From positions 26,880,629-26,944,628 of the forward strand of contig CM073592.1 in NCBI GenBank assembly GCA_037074705.1: a stretch of DNA of 64,000 nucleotides, given 5' to 3'. The notes under the pieces are model-generated. The model saw only the letters and a program-made list of their open reading frames with translations, did not search any database and was not told where the DNA came from. Positions 36,584 through 48,764 of this stretch are shown piece by piece (positions within the stretch are counted from its first letter, which is position 1; each line of letters opens with the position of its first letter). The position numbers and the translations under genes are program-made. Source of the stretch: Zhengitettix transpicula. Lineage: Eukaryota; Arthropoda; Insecta; Orthoptera; Tetrigidae.

Positions 36584-36794
36584 CCTGGCAATTCACAAAT
36601 ATTTCCAGCAAAAGTCCTAATTCGGTATTAATTAGTAGGCCCACACTCTAAGCCCAGAATTTCATATACGACACTTCGAAAAGAATCCCAATGATAATAA
36701 ATCGATTACGTATTACAAAACATATTTATTTTAAATCTTTGGATTATTGTTTACGCGATAATTATCCAAATCTAATCTGATAAATTAAACAGAG

Positions 36795-37424
36795 TGTTTG
36801 TATATGTTCCTTCTACAGATCCACACTCGTGGAGAAAAATTCACCAAATCTCGAACACGTGTTCCCTTCCGAGCAGGAAACAAACACTGTCGGGGCGAGA
36901 CACGACTACTAACCCTCCAGGAGCGGGGGTGTAAATATTCAAACATGCCAAACCGGCCGATAATTAAGTCGGATAAATATTTTTAGAGGTCAAAGAGATT
37001 TATACTGTTTCAACCGATGTTATCTATGTATAAATTCAACCCCTTAGAGCATGGGGAGGGGGTGGAGAGGCGTTACAAAGAAAAAATAACGCGAATACAA
37101 CTGAGATTAATGTCAATTACAGGGTTATGGATGTCGTTGAGTTTAATTATGACATTCCCTTGCGATTTATCCCCAAAGGGACGGGGGTTGAAATTATGAA
37201 ACATGCAAACACGGCCGATATTTGCGTAGAATAATATTTTTTGTGGTTAATTAGATTGATAGTATTTCTAATAAAGATGTTTTTGTATAATTTCAAGCCG
37301 TTTCGGCAATTGACGGGAACACCCTTAGTGGTGGGTGTGGGACGTTGCGTAAAAACAACCGAGATTCCAGTTAAATCGGGGGTTATTGATATGTGACAAC
37401 CCGGGCAATGCGCGGCCACCCAGC
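36795..37424 (-). repeat. Modular GTTGCCCG repeat, inverse
   Basis: Reads outward from CCACCCAGCTTC (head, at 37424) leftward through two units to the tail block around CACGTGTTCCCTTCC and the TATATGTTCC end. The head half is part of the left arm of the large inverted duplication 37008-37738. Confidence 0.65.
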
Positions 37425-37738
37425 TTCTATGTAATAAAATAGCTCAAGTAATGGATTACTTAAAAATCTCTGCAATGGTTTCGTCGCTGACGAGGGCCAC
37501 ACCTTCACGCAATCCTTTATTAGAAAACCTGTGAATATTGCTCGTTACTTGGAACAGTTAACGTAGGAACTAAGTGAAGTGATTTCAGAAACGACACGCC
37601 GTTTCCGTGGCTCAGCAGAGGAACTCTGGTGAGGGAAGGTTACTCTTCTGCAACCCTATGCAAATACTGGAATTATTATTAACATACATTTTAATTGTTG
37701 TAGTGTGTGTATTCAACGTCATCGCATTTGAAGAATAA
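37008..37738. repeat. Left arm of a 720-bp inverted duplication
   Basis: From TTTCAACCGATGTT to CATCGCATTTGAAGAATAA the sequence matches 39457-40172 in inverse with few differences. The arm includes part of the modular repeat plus about 310 bp beyond its head (37425-37738). Confidence 0.8.
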
Positions 37739-38200
37739 TTTGTTTCTCTGCTTAGGAATGGAGTCAACCTCAGTTTCATAATATAAAAAAAATTCGTTCC
37801 TCATCCCGTCCACTGTGACCAGTTGTTCAAGTCACTCACCAACCCTCTGAATGCTCACGATATTGCCATTTATGATGAAAAGTGTCACATCTTAATTTCG
37901 TTTAAGGCTGTTGGACTTTCCCGCTCCATGGCTTTGCCAGTTAAGAAACTTTTTCTTTCCTGTGGAGAAGCGTTTCTTAATTAATTTTCTCAGAGACGGA
38001 GAGGCGAGGTTAATTTACTCGGGATCACGTAACTAAAAAAAAAACAACAGAGAAGAAAAGGGAAGGGACCAAACTGTCTTTTAGTGAAGAACCTCTGTCA
38101 TATAAAAAAGCAAATATATTTATTCGGTTAGGAGTCAGTGTATTACACGTGTTAGTGCTTTAGATTGTATAATACTAGTATAAATATAGTATAACTAGTT

Positions 38201-38396
38201 TTTTTAGGGTAACAGGCTACATGAGGGTAATCCACATGGTGGTAACTCCCCTTTAATAGCATAGGAAGGGATTTGAAAGGGGGGATGCGGAAGGATAGTG
38301 GAAGGTAGTCAAGGGTTAACTAGGGCCCCCGGGCTATAGTTTAAGGATCCTACCCGGCAAAAGCAATGCAGGGAAAACCCTAGAGAAACCTGCATA
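38201..38396 (-). mobile_element. Retro-A copy with 11-bp target duplication
   Basis: A T-run and AGGGTAACAGGCTACATGAG at the left (poly(A) side) run to ACCTGCAT, where the copy is 5'-truncated. TATAACTAGTT flanks it at 38190-38200 and 38397-38407. This is the hallmark of target-primed reverse transcription. The copy sits between the arms of the large inverted duplication. Confidence 0.85.
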
Positions 38397-38407
38397 TATA
38401 ACTAGTT

Positions 38408-38867
38408 GTGATGTTTTAGTGATTTTTAATTGAATTAAGAAATGAATTTGACTAGAAGTCGAAAGCTAACGTCAATGGCTTTTAATTAAAACGAGCTTAA
38501 ATTCCGTTCATTCGTGGCACAGTTGCAGTCATTGTATTTAACATGTTCATGAACGATTGTTTCTTGCATTGTTCACAACAGCAGCGAACCGCTCTGCCTT
38601 ATGTGGGGGGTTGCTGAACCGCAAATCATGTTACACGCTGATCCAAGCGTTTCTAATGGAGTTCTCGGAACCTGTCAGTGATGTGAGTGGCACTAGGCCA
38701 GATTAATGTAACTTCCCCAGTGTCGACAAATACTGGCGTCGTTTAGGTATTTCCTCAAGAAAAAAGGGAAGATTTGTGTAGAAAAAGCTTCTAAGGTCTT
38801 TAGGAAAATGAGGCAACGAGAAAAACGTAATATTGTAATCGCAAAAGAAAATATTTGCTATGTATTC
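38408..38867. other. Spacer, nothing recognised
   Basis: Unique-looking sequence inside the inverted duplication, with no gene or bounded repeat. The same holds for 37739-38189 and 38956-39456. Confidence 0.45.
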
Positions 38868-38955
38868 CAGAATTAACAGGCTATTTCGGCAGGAGATAGG
38901 ACAAGCTCCTAGCGACTCTACCCACTGAGCCACCCTCGACTACTCCCTGTAGTAC
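38868..38955 (-). repeat. tRNA-like (SINE-type) fragment
   Basis: The - strand reads GTGGCTCAGTGGGTAGAGTC, a near-canonical tRNA A box, then CTAGGAGCTTGTCCTATC and GTTAATTCTGGAATAC, a decayed B box. No cloverleaf closes. A tRNA-derived SINE is likely; an intact tRNA is not. Confidence 0.5.
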
Positions 38956-39456
38956 AGACCCGAAAACAAGCTCGCCTACAATTTACTAAATAAAATTATT
39001 CACGGCCTATTTTGAGGACTTCAGTGAAGGATTGATCAAAGCTACAACGATTTAATTCAAGAACAGGAGAAATACTTTAATTCAGGCTCAGTTACAAAGG
39101 CTATGTTATGTCGAGATTTAGCTATCGTAATATGTCAGTTCACTTTCATAGCAAACGTAACACATAGTACGGAGGAGCTCATAAGGCGACACGCACAAGG
39201 AAGCACAACATACAAGGCACTTTCCGTAGTAACTCCAGGAAGCACGTGAAACTGGCTCCAAAACGCTAAACAGAAATTATAAAAGATTATTTTAGAATCA
39301 TTCGTTTATTTTTTGCAGAATAAATCATCTGAAGAGTAATGGGAACGATCAAGAAACTCCATTTCTGAGTAAAAAGCGCCTTTCAATAAAACATTCTCCT
39401 TACGCTGATCCACAGTATTGTAGTGTAGACTGTAGTATAGATTCATACCCGTTATT

Positions 39457-40172
39457 TTATTCCTCAAATGCGATGAAGTTGAATACACACACTACAAAAA
39501 TTAAAATGTATGTTAATAACAATTCCAGTATTTGCATAGGGTTGCAGAAGAGTAACCTTCCCTCACCAGTGTTCCTCTGCTGATCCACGGAAACGGCGTG
39601 TCGTTTCTGAAATCACTTCACTTAGTTCCTACGTTAACTGTTCCAAGTAACGAGCAATATTCACAGGTTTTCTAATAAAGGATTGCGTGAACGTGTGGCC
39701 CTCGTCAGCGACGAAACCATTGCAGAGATTTTTAAGTAATCCATTACTTGAGCTATTTTATTACATAGAAGCTGGGTGCCCGGCATTGCCCCGGTTGTCA
39801 CATATCAATAACCCCCGATTTTACTGGAATCTTGGTTGTTTAAACGCAACGTCCCACACCCACCACTAAGGGTGTTCCCGTCAATTGCCGAAACGGCTTG
39901 AAATTATACAAAAACATCTTTATTAGAAATACTATCAATCTAATTAACCATAAAAAATATTATTCTACGCAAATATCGGCCGTGTTTGCATGTTTCATTA
40001 TTTACACCCCCGTCCCTTGGGGTTAAATCGCAAGGGAATGTCATAATTAAACTCAACGACTTCCATAACCCTGTAATTGACATTAATCTCGGTTGTATTC
40101 GCGTTACTTTTTTTTTGTAACGCCCCTCCACCCCCTCCCCATGCTCTAAGGGGTTGACAACATCGGTTGAAA
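39457..40172. repeat. Right arm of the inverted duplication
   Basis: Inverse copy of 37008-37738, from TTATTCCTCAAATGCGATGA to AACATCGGTTGAAAC. A few substitutions and small length changes in homopolymers separate the arms. Confidence 0.8.
39770..40165 (+). repeat. Modular GTTGCCCG repeat, truncated
   Basis: Head AGCTGGGTGCCCGGCATTGC. There are two unit starts, near 39823 (TTACTGGAATCTTGGTTG) and 40078 (TTGACATTAATCTCGGTTGT). It breaks off at the outer end of the inverted arm, so the duplication carried only part of the element. Confidence 0.65.
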
Positions 40173-41084
40173 CACTAGAAATAAATTTCAGTGATCAAAT
40201 TAAATTGTAATTTCTCAGTGAGTAACGTTGATGCCGGAACTTAGTGACTCCGAACAAGCAGTAAAACACATTCCGTAAGGACCATGGGTCACGAGTGAGT
40301 GCAGTAACGTCCAGAGATGACATCAGCGGTGACGCGAGCTCCACAACGCCAATGTTGACGTGACAGAGACGAACGCGCATGCTCCTTACGTGCTTGTTCC
40401 TCTTAAGAATTTTGGCTTACGTGGACATACGAACTTACTCGTACGTATTGGAATTGGTCGTTCCGTTCACGTTCAGGAATTTTGACAGTGAGCGTCAGCG
40501 CCAAAAATTAATCCGCAAATAAACTACGGCTGCGACTTTCACGCAATGAAATACTGTCACAAGTGGATTCTGGAAACAAACAAAAGAGGAATAAACTCTA
40601 GAAGCATTTCGTAACAAAGAAAATGTTTAATTGGACTGAAACTATTAGAATAAGAGTTGCTACTTGAGATTACAGTTGCCGCATCTACGTCGTGGTATTC
40701 GCGGAGGTTCAATGGCCTTGTTGTTGATGAGTCTTGGAATTTCTACGTGACCAGCCATCCTTGCACGTTGACCCTGACCACCGCGCGCTGACTGACGTAA
40801 GACACTAATTACTGTCCTCGCATCCGACCTCACAATTACGCCTCAATAAATGTTCCACGTTAGCCTCCGTAACAGGAAATAGGGTGACACAGATTATATA
40901 TAAATCATAAATAAATTACATCGCATAGATGTTATCAGACTGAAATGAACTGCAATTACGTTCACTGTGTGACTAACACTAGTAATAATTACAGCAATAG
41001 AAAATCTCAAATGCACTAGATACATTTTGCCTGTCACGTCACTATGAAGATAGCTTCGCTCTGCTGCAGACTCATCCACGTTGT
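40173..41084. other. Intergenic, nothing recognised
   Basis: Moderate-GC sequence with no motif-bearing frame. I see no bounded repeat. Confidence 0.4.
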
Positions 41085-41295
41085 GGTCCGGTTCCTGTAA
41101 TAACATCGGAAGGGATGTGGAAGACAATGCAAGGTGTCCCCAGGCTAAATGTGATGCAGGAAAAGCCCTTCCGACGACAATATGTGCGGGCTTGCTGAAT
41201 CCATGCCTCGACAAGGGGCAACTGGCCGACTAGTCCAATGCGATCAGCGCACAACTCTAACCGTATGCCAAACGTCTGCGACCCCACAGAATGTC
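41085..41295 (-). repeat. Old Retro-A fragment (5' half)
   Basis: Inverse and divergent: GGCAACTGGCCGACTAG..., CCGTATGCCAAACGTCTGCG and ACCCCACAG parallel the 5' half of 25850-26384. The 3' part is replaced or too diverged to recognise. Confidence 0.5.
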
Positions 41296-41461
41296 TGTCA
41301 CAATCATATCCTGCTATCCATCTCCCGTCGACAGCTGAAAGGGAATGTCAGCACGGATTTTTACCCACACAAAAAACAGTGGCAGGATAAACAGATCAAA
41401 AGAGGGAAAATTGTGCGCTCTAATTACATGAACTTAGGTAGAACATATTCAGAATTTTTTT

Positions 41462-41789
41462 AAAAAAGGTGTAGACAGGCTATGTATAGGGTAATCCACA
41501 TAGTGGCAACTCCCCTCTTATAGCATAGGAAAGGGATTTTAAAGGGAGAATGCGGAAGGGTAGAGGAAGGTAGCCAAGGGTTAACTACGGCCCCCGGGCT
41601 ATGGTTTAAGGATCCTACCCGGTAATTCGCCTAAAAGTGATGCAGAAAAAACTCTAGAAAAACCTGCATCTGGTAGGTCGGGCATTTGGTACTTGTCCAA
41701 CGCCCTTCCGAAGGCGAAAGAGAGGCGTTTGCTGTGGCGTCGCAGCTTTCCCATCGCCGAGCCTTGACCAGTTTAGGAGGCAGCTGGCG

Positions 41790-41793
<4 letters not shown>
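41462..41793 (-). mobile_element. Retro-A copy
   Basis: TATAGGGTAATCCACATAGT... through GGGTTAACTACGGCCCCCGG and GGATCCTACCCGG to CAGTTTAGGAGGCAGCTGG. It abuts the TA repeat at its right. It is a separate event from the older fragment 170 bp upstream. Confidence 0.75.

Positions 41794-41837
<44 letters not shown>
41793..41837. repeat. (TA)n microsatellite, left of a solo LTR
   Basis: Pure TA run interrupted by the solo LTR and resuming at 42895. The LTR therefore inserted into a pre-existing TA repeat. Confidence 0.95.
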
Positions 41838-41840
<3 letters not shown>

Positions 41841-42891
41841 AATAATTTAAAAAATAGCTTTTGTTATCTTTTACAATAATTCAAAATGTGAATTATGTGG
41901 CGTTTTTAAATGAAAAGAACTATTACGTGAAAACTATTAAACAAGATTTATTAACAATTTTAAAACAAGTATTCAAATTACAAAATATTTTGGATCTCAG
42001 GGTCTTGAACTGGGTTTGATAATGGCAGAATTTATATAAACAAAATCACAAAAATTACATTTACTTTATATGGGAATCAAAGCGCCTGAACATAAACGAA
42101 ATTTGTTGCTGAAGGAATAATACTAAAGATTGAATTTAAACAATTTCAATTTTTATCAAGAAATAAAGAATGATCTGAATAATTAAAGATCTCATTTTAT
42201 CGATAATTAAAGAACGATCTGACGTTTATCTTTTAAACGTGGTTTACAATGATTTTAAAGTTTTCTTTCTACTTACGGCAGCCCAGGTCTCATTTTAACT
42301 TTTCGTGCACAATTTTGGGGATATCACTGATTCTAAGTTCTCACAGACTCTAAATGTTCACAGACTCTAATTAGCGTAGTTTGTTAGTTGGTCTAAAATA
42401 ACTTTGTCGATTCTCGATGATTTACTGCAACCTGGATTTGTAGATCTCGTGGATTTTTGTTGAAAATGCACCTCATTGGTTTTGTCTGTTGACTGAAGAC
42501 TAGTTCAGTTTCTGCATTTTTGATATAACAGCGTACTGGTTACTGGAACACTTTCTCGTTCTTTAAATTAGACCTTTCAGTCTTCACTGCTGACTGACTA
42601 AATTGTTCAACTTTTCGTGTATTAGAATTTTGTAGACTTTACACCTCGCTGTTCTATGCCCGACTGTCTTGTTCAAATTTTCATGAATTAGAATTTTGGT
42701 CTCTTCTCCTTGCTGCTTACTACCCGACTGTACGTTCGTCTCGTAAATTTTGAGCGCGTAAATCCTTCTCGACCGATCAACAATACTTTCTTTGCCTTGC
42801 CGGTTTGTTGCGGCGTCCGCTGTATCCACCAATAATGAGTCCTCTACAATTCAACTTCTCAATTAGAACAATGCCTTAATTACCAATTACT

Positions 42892-42894
<3 letters not shown>
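41838..42894 (-). mobile_element. Solo LTR inserted in a (TA)n repeat
   Basis: TGTAATAATT...AATTACTACA with TA repeat on both sides; long near-identity to 35076-36094, with its own small insertions and deletions (an extra TTTTCTTTCTACTTACGG block near 42260). No internal retroelement region adjoins. Confidence 0.78.

Positions 42895-42926
<32 letters not shown>
42895..42926. repeat. (TA)n microsatellite, right of a solo LTR
   Basis: Continuation of the TA run split by the LTR, followed directly by a Retro-A copy. Confidence 0.95.
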
Positions 42927-42930
<4 letters not shown>

Positions 42931-43171
42931 TAGGGCAACAGGCTACATGAGGGTAATCCACTTTGGGGAACTCCCGTTTAATAGCACAGGAAGGTATTTG
43001 AAAGGGGGATGTGGAAGGGTAGAGGAAGGTAGCCAAGGGTTACTAGGGCCCCGGGCTATAATTTAAGGATACTACCCGGCATTCGCCTAAAGAAATGCAG
43101 GGAAAACCCTAGAAAAACCTGCATCGGGTAGGTCGGGCATTGGGTACTTGTCCCACGCCCTTCCGATAGCG
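42927..43171 (-). mobile_element. Retro-A copy, 5'-truncated
   Basis: TATTAGGGCAACAGGCTACA through GGTTACTAGGGCCCCGGGCT to CCACGCCCTTCCGATAGCG. The sense 5' end is truncated relative to 33041-33356. The TA repeat abuts its poly(A) side. Confidence 0.75.
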
Positions 43172-44166
43172 ATGTTTAACTCCACTTAAATAGGTACTAA
43201 TTTATGTGAGCACTTTCGAGTGGTAGGAGAGTAGAAAAACGGAAAACCATCCACTGTTAATCCCTTTACAAGTGCCGGCAGCTGGACGACGCAACGCATC
43301 CACCGGCCTGGAGAAACTAATTGAAAATCTACAACTGAAGGGAACAACAGATGTTAAACGAAATTATGAAGCGCTGGCGATTCTGTAACATCGATAAATT
43401 ATGAAATTTTTGGAGAACGTGATCGAATAGGTGCTTAGTCCAATGAGAAACGAGAGAATTATAGAAGGTAAAACAAGAGCGAAGAAGTCTTATAAAGGAG
43501 CACAGAATAATATATTATTATTCCGTGTATGTTCCCCGTCGCGTCGTCATCTTCCTGTCACGAGTCGGAATCTGTCGGGTGTTAAAAGCTTTGCGGACGA
43601 GTACGGACAATATTCAGAAATTCGTATACCTGGGACTTTGCAAGGTTGAGTCGATGACAGCACCGTGAGCCTCGTGGTAATATCTTTAATTTATTTCCAG
43701 CTGAAATGGATTTATTATCGTCGTCAATCGTTTAAAAACCACCAGGAAAGTGGTACATGGCACCAGAGTGGTTCAGAACATAAGCTGACTACCTGCTTAT
43801 TATGGCCACTTCATGGCTGTTGTCTTCTCCAGCACTTAGGTTGTTATTACGACAAAAGAACCAGCTCCTTTCAACACACAATCTCTTCAGTGAGTGGCTG
43901 CATTCTTGTTGTCTTTCCTCTGAAGCTCTCAAGTCGCTTACTATTTGCGGTTCTTGTCTTGCGTAACTCAGAACGTAGTAAGACGGACAGTAAACACTAG
44001 CAACGTCGCATTGTTCACCTCCCAACAAACCGATACACGAATCCAAAGGAGTTCATTAGAAAACAACGATCACAGATGCTGTTATCAACTCATGTATAAA
44101 CCTAAACGCGAGGAAAACTACCACGTATTGGTACCGACAGACGAACAACCATTATATTATTTTATT
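43172..44166. other. Intergenic, nothing recognised
   Basis: About 1 kb of moderate GC. Overlapping frames exist on both strands (for example + 43665-44000) but none has recognisable motifs. Confidence 0.4.
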
Positions 44167-44892
44167 ACTAGCTGGGTGCCCGGCGTTGCTCGTGTACTTA
44201 TTTATATAAACTCGAAAAAGTATTTAATTGAATACTTAAATATATTCCTTGAGTATTTCAGGATATAATCGTCACTCAGTCTTCATACATTACGAAATAT
44301 TACATTGATGAAATTGTTAGCTAGACTCACAACTAATACAGCGCGAAAATTAACTTACATTTTCCCCAAGGATGGTAAAGTAATTAGTATTCTTCTTTAT
44401 TACCATTCGATGGAATATTTCTGCTTTATTTCATTCCTAATAAAGGAAATATTTCCTTTGTTCGTTGCGTAGTAACGTCTTTCTCTCGCGTGACGTCATT
44501 GTCTCTTGGCGCGCAGTAATTTAATATTTAATGATCACGGTTTTTAATTATAATTCTTTCCACATGTATCCTTTATATTAAATAAAAATATTTCTGCTTT
44601 ATTTCATTACGAAATACAGAACTATATTTTTATGATGCGTCAATGTTTTGCCAATGACGTCACCGTCTCTTGGCGCGCAGTAATTTAACACTAATTCGTA
44701 ACTTATTTCAATTATAATTATTTCCACGTTTATTCTAGGGGTTTCTCACCCCCACAGTACCGGTTCTCGATTTTGGCAGAATACGTATACCAATTTTTGT
44801 TGCATTCTGTCCACGCGATAAAATTTGTATAAAGAACAACGTAAATACATACATACATACAAATATACATCCTTTTTTATTATATAGATATT
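44167..44892 (+). repeat. Modular GTTGCCCG repeat, divergent subfamily
   Basis: Head ACTAGCTGGGTGCCCGGCGT. The interior has TCTCTTGGCGCGCAGTAAT twice (near 44500 and 44671). The tail is GGGGTTTCTCACCCCCACAG, ATACATACATACATACAAAT and TTATTATATAGAT. It faces an inverse copy at 45935-46717. Confidence 0.65.
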
Positions 44893-45934
44893 ACCTTTTT
44901 TACTTGTATTTGCTATCTGTCTTATTCAAACAACCATTGCCAAGAAATATGCAACAGCGACCGGGTGGTTCGATGCTTCTATCTTGCTTCATATTCAACG
45001 TCCAAATTTACATTTGTTTGCTTCATCCGTCGTCCTTTTAGTATTTGTTTTCGAGCAGGATTCTCAGTAAATTGACCTGGCACTCGCCCAGCCACCATCC
45101 TAAAATCTTAGTGAATAAGAAAATTAGCCAAACACGGACAAAAAAAAAGTGATGACAGAGAAATATTTTTCATTTTAAATATTTTATTCTCGGTGCACAT
45201 CGAAAACAGTAACATGCTACGGACCAGCCACATGTTTTCAGCTTCATTGAAACCGTGACCGATGGTTGACGTTCGCAGACTTTGAGGAGCGCCAGAGGTA
45301 GGTAGTTCGTCAGCTTTCGCCGTCTGGGACGTGATAATCATCAAGTTCCGTCCCTCTCCAATCGATGTAACTTGAAATCTCCGCTCACGACTCTCCAGAG
45401 AAACAGACAAAAGAATTCCAGGCCGGCAAATCGTGGCACTGGACCACGGAAATCTTTCTTCCGCAGAAAGTAACAGTAGCGAGGCAAACAAACAAGCACA
45501 ATGCGATTCCTCGCTGTCTTGGCCCCCAGAAGTACCTCGGCATCTGTGGGTATTCGGTCAAGGACTCTTGCTGACAAATAACATTGCCCTTAACCTAACC
45601 GCAGAGAAATTAGCTCACATCAACAGCTAATGTTAAGTGGCCTTGCTTCAAAAAATGACAACATCGACTTTGGTTAACGAGACTTTGATTAAGGAGACTT
45701 TTATTTATAGTTGAGAAGGGTTTAAAAATAATCACCAAAAAGCAAACATTCTTCTAATTTTTTTAACAAGGAGGGGAATCAGAAACGTTGCATGGTATTT
45801 AATTTATCACTTAATGTTGTTTTTTCTTTATATAAATAATTTTATTGTCCTGTTATTTCATAGCTTCGACGGGCTTTATCTTTGTGGGTCAAACTCTTGT
45901 CGACAATTTACACTGTTGTAACTGACATTGAAAA
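44893..45934. other. Spacer between inverse repeats; MITE fragment
   Basis: Holds a MITE left end at about 45112-45165 (AAATTAGCCAAACACGGAC, AAGTGATGA) with no right end. The stretch 45230-45560 is GC-richer with frames on both strands but no recognisable protein. Confidence 0.45.
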
Positions 45935-46717
45935 TCTATATAATAAAAATGAATGAATATTAGCACGTATGTATGTATTTACGTTAATCTCTATACAAAT
46001 TTTCACTCGTGGAAAAAAATGCAACAAAAATTGGTAGACATATTTTTGAAAACACGAGAAACGGTACTGTGGGGGGGTGAGAAACCCCCTAGCATAAATG
46101 TGAAAAGAATTATAATTTAAAAACGTGATCATTAAGTGATGAATTACTGCGCGCCAAGCAACCATGACGTCACGAGAGAGAGAAACGTTACTACGCGACG
46201 AATAAAGGAAATAGTTCAATTTTTCCGTAATGAAATGAAACAGTTTAATTAAATAAAAAGTATAATTTTAACCAGTAGTACTCCATCGAGTGATAGTAAA
46301 GAAAACAATACGAAATACTTTACGATCCTTGCGGGAAATGTAAGTTAATTTTCGTGCCATGTTAATGACTCCAATATGGCGCCCATTTGTTTACATTGCG
46401 AATCTAGCTAACGATTTAATAAATTCAATCTTTCGTAATGTCAGAAGACTGAGGGACAATTATAACCTGCAGTAGTCAAGGAGTATATTTAAGTATTCTA
46501 TTAGTGAAGGAATTCGGAGGTGTGTTTGTTGACATTGATGCAATAATGTATTCAATGTATTTTACAGGTGTTCAATTAATGCACTATTGGTCGAAAGTAT
46601 GTACGGAACTAGGAGCAGTTAGATTTAGGTTCAATCACTTCTTGACAAAAAATTTATATTGAATTAAATAATTTTTCGGGTTTATATAAATAAGACACGG
46701 GCAACGCCGGGCTAATT
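45935..46717 (-). repeat. Modular GTTGCCCG repeat, inverse of 44167
   Basis: Ends with ACACGGGCAACGCCGGGCTA (inverted head) and begins with the inverted tail (TATATAATAAAAATGAATG). Shares GTACTGTGGGGGGGTGAGAA and CTGCGCGCCAAG in inverse with 44167-44892. Confidence 0.65.
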
Positions 46718-46727
46718 CATAATATAT

Positions 46728-47708
46728 TGTAATAATTAAATATTAAAAGGCGCTTTAAATAAAAAAAACTTAAGTGAAAACTATTAAACAAGATTTATTA
46801 ACAATTTTAAAACAAGTATAAAATACACAAAATATTTGGGATCTCAGGGTCTTGAACTGGGTTTGATAAATGGCAGAATTTATAAAATCAAAAATTACAT
46901 TTACTTTTTATGGAAATCAATGCGTCTGAACATAGACGAAATTTGTTGCGCAAGAAATAATACTAAAGATTGAATTTAAACAATTTTAATTTTATCAAGA
47001 ATTAACGATCTCATTTTATCGATATTTGAAATAATTAAAGAACGATCTGACTTTTATCTTTTAAACACGGTTTACAAATGATTTTAAAGTTTTTCTCTAC
47101 TTACGGCCGCCCAGGTCTCATTTTTAGTTTTTCGTACACAATTTTGGGGACATCACTGATTCTAAGTTCTCACAGACTCTAATTGGCGTTGTTTGTTAGT
47201 TGGTTTAACACAAATTGGTTGGTTCTCGATGCTTTACTGCAACCTGGATTTGTAGATCTCGTGACTTTAGTTGAAAATGTACTTCATTGGTTTGTCTATG
47301 GCCAGCATGATGAATCTACGCTCGACCACCGAATACACACAAGTTGCTCTGTCTCCTTCCCGACTGAATATTGCTTTACTTTTTAATATTTGAAAGCATG
47401 TTTGTGACTGGACCACATTCTTTCGTTCTGACTGCCGACTGTAAAACTTTTCGTCTGTTCTATTTGGTGTCTGCTGCCCGACTGTAAAACTTTCAAACTT
47501 TCCTGACTTGGAATTTTAGTCTTTTCTCCTCGCTGTCTGCTGCCCGACTGATATTTTCGTCTCGTAAATTTTGAGCGCGTAAACTCTCTCAACTGATCAA
47601 CAATGTTTTCTTTGTCTTGCCGGTTTGTTGCGGCGTCCGCTCTATATCCACTAATAATGAGTCCGCTACAATTCAATTAGAACAATTCCTTAATTACCAA
47701 TTACTACA
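46728..47708 (-). mobile_element. Solo LTR flanked by ATAT
   Basis: TGTAATAATT...TTACTACA with ATAT at 46724-46727 and 47709-47712. More divergent than the 35 and 42 kb copies, with several deletions in the GCCCGACTG-rich middle. Confidence 0.78.
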
Positions 47709-48720
47709 ATATAATGGCGAATAACTCAGTTAAAAATTAATTATAAACAAGAATTACATGCACATTATTGTATTATCTCCATTCCTTGCACAATCCGTGG
47801 ACCTCGACGGGCACGAAGTACGAAGAAACTGAACCAACGATATAATAAAGATATGCGTAAAGAGGAGACCAAAGAGGCAATTAATTAATGTTGCTGAGAT
47901 TATTGTTCATCGGTTGGTTTCGTTAATGGGTGAACAATTGTATTTAATGTGTAACATTTCAGACATGCCATTTTATTTCAGAATCAAAGCTGTGACGACA
48001 CGTTTACTGAGGACTGAAAGTTTACCACAAGGTTTTTTTTAAAGAAAATTAGAAATATGTTTTTAAGTCGAGTTTTTAATGCCCTTTGGTCTGTCCTGTG
48101 TAACAAACATTTCACTCTTACACTATTCTTATCTAAATTATTGATGGAATCATTCTAGTTTTTTTATAATAAATGATAAATGATTGGTTGATTTATGGCT
48201 GATATCAATGTTGTGCGACTTAGATAACTCAATTAATTTAAACCTTTCCTCAAGCCATTTATCCGTTAGCGTTAATTTTACCCTGCAAACCGTAACTAGA
48301 ATTCGTCACTTTTCCCTGGTAGCGCAGTTTCATTAAAAAATATTTGTAATTTAACATTGGTTTCAAATCAATTTATCAATAAAAACTGAATAATTATTTT
48401 AGTGTACTTATAATAATATTACGGACTAATTAAGATCCAATTGAAATTCTGCTTCAGCTTACAGACAGAATTTTCGCAGATAAAATCTGCTTTGTCGTAA
48501 AAGTTTTTAAATTTTTACAGAACTTTTTACATGATCAATTAATTACATTAAACGCACAACGTTTCGTTTCGATATTTGATACTTCTTCATATGTTTTTAA
48601 AAATGTCGTTTACGAAGATTTTATTTTATATGTAACAGAAATTATTTTAAAATACTTTATTTCAAGAATTTTAATTTTAATACGACTGACATGATTTTCT
48701 GATCAAAGCTTGAAGACTTT
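47709..48720. other. Spacer, nothing recognised
   Basis: AT-rich with no gene. One inverse CGAAACGT-type motif (ACAACGTTTCGTTTCG with TACTTCTTCATATG) lies at about 48556-48596. Confidence 0.45.
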
Positions 48721-48764
48721 AATTGTTGGATAAAAAGTTCCCGGTTTTCACACAGATATAATAT

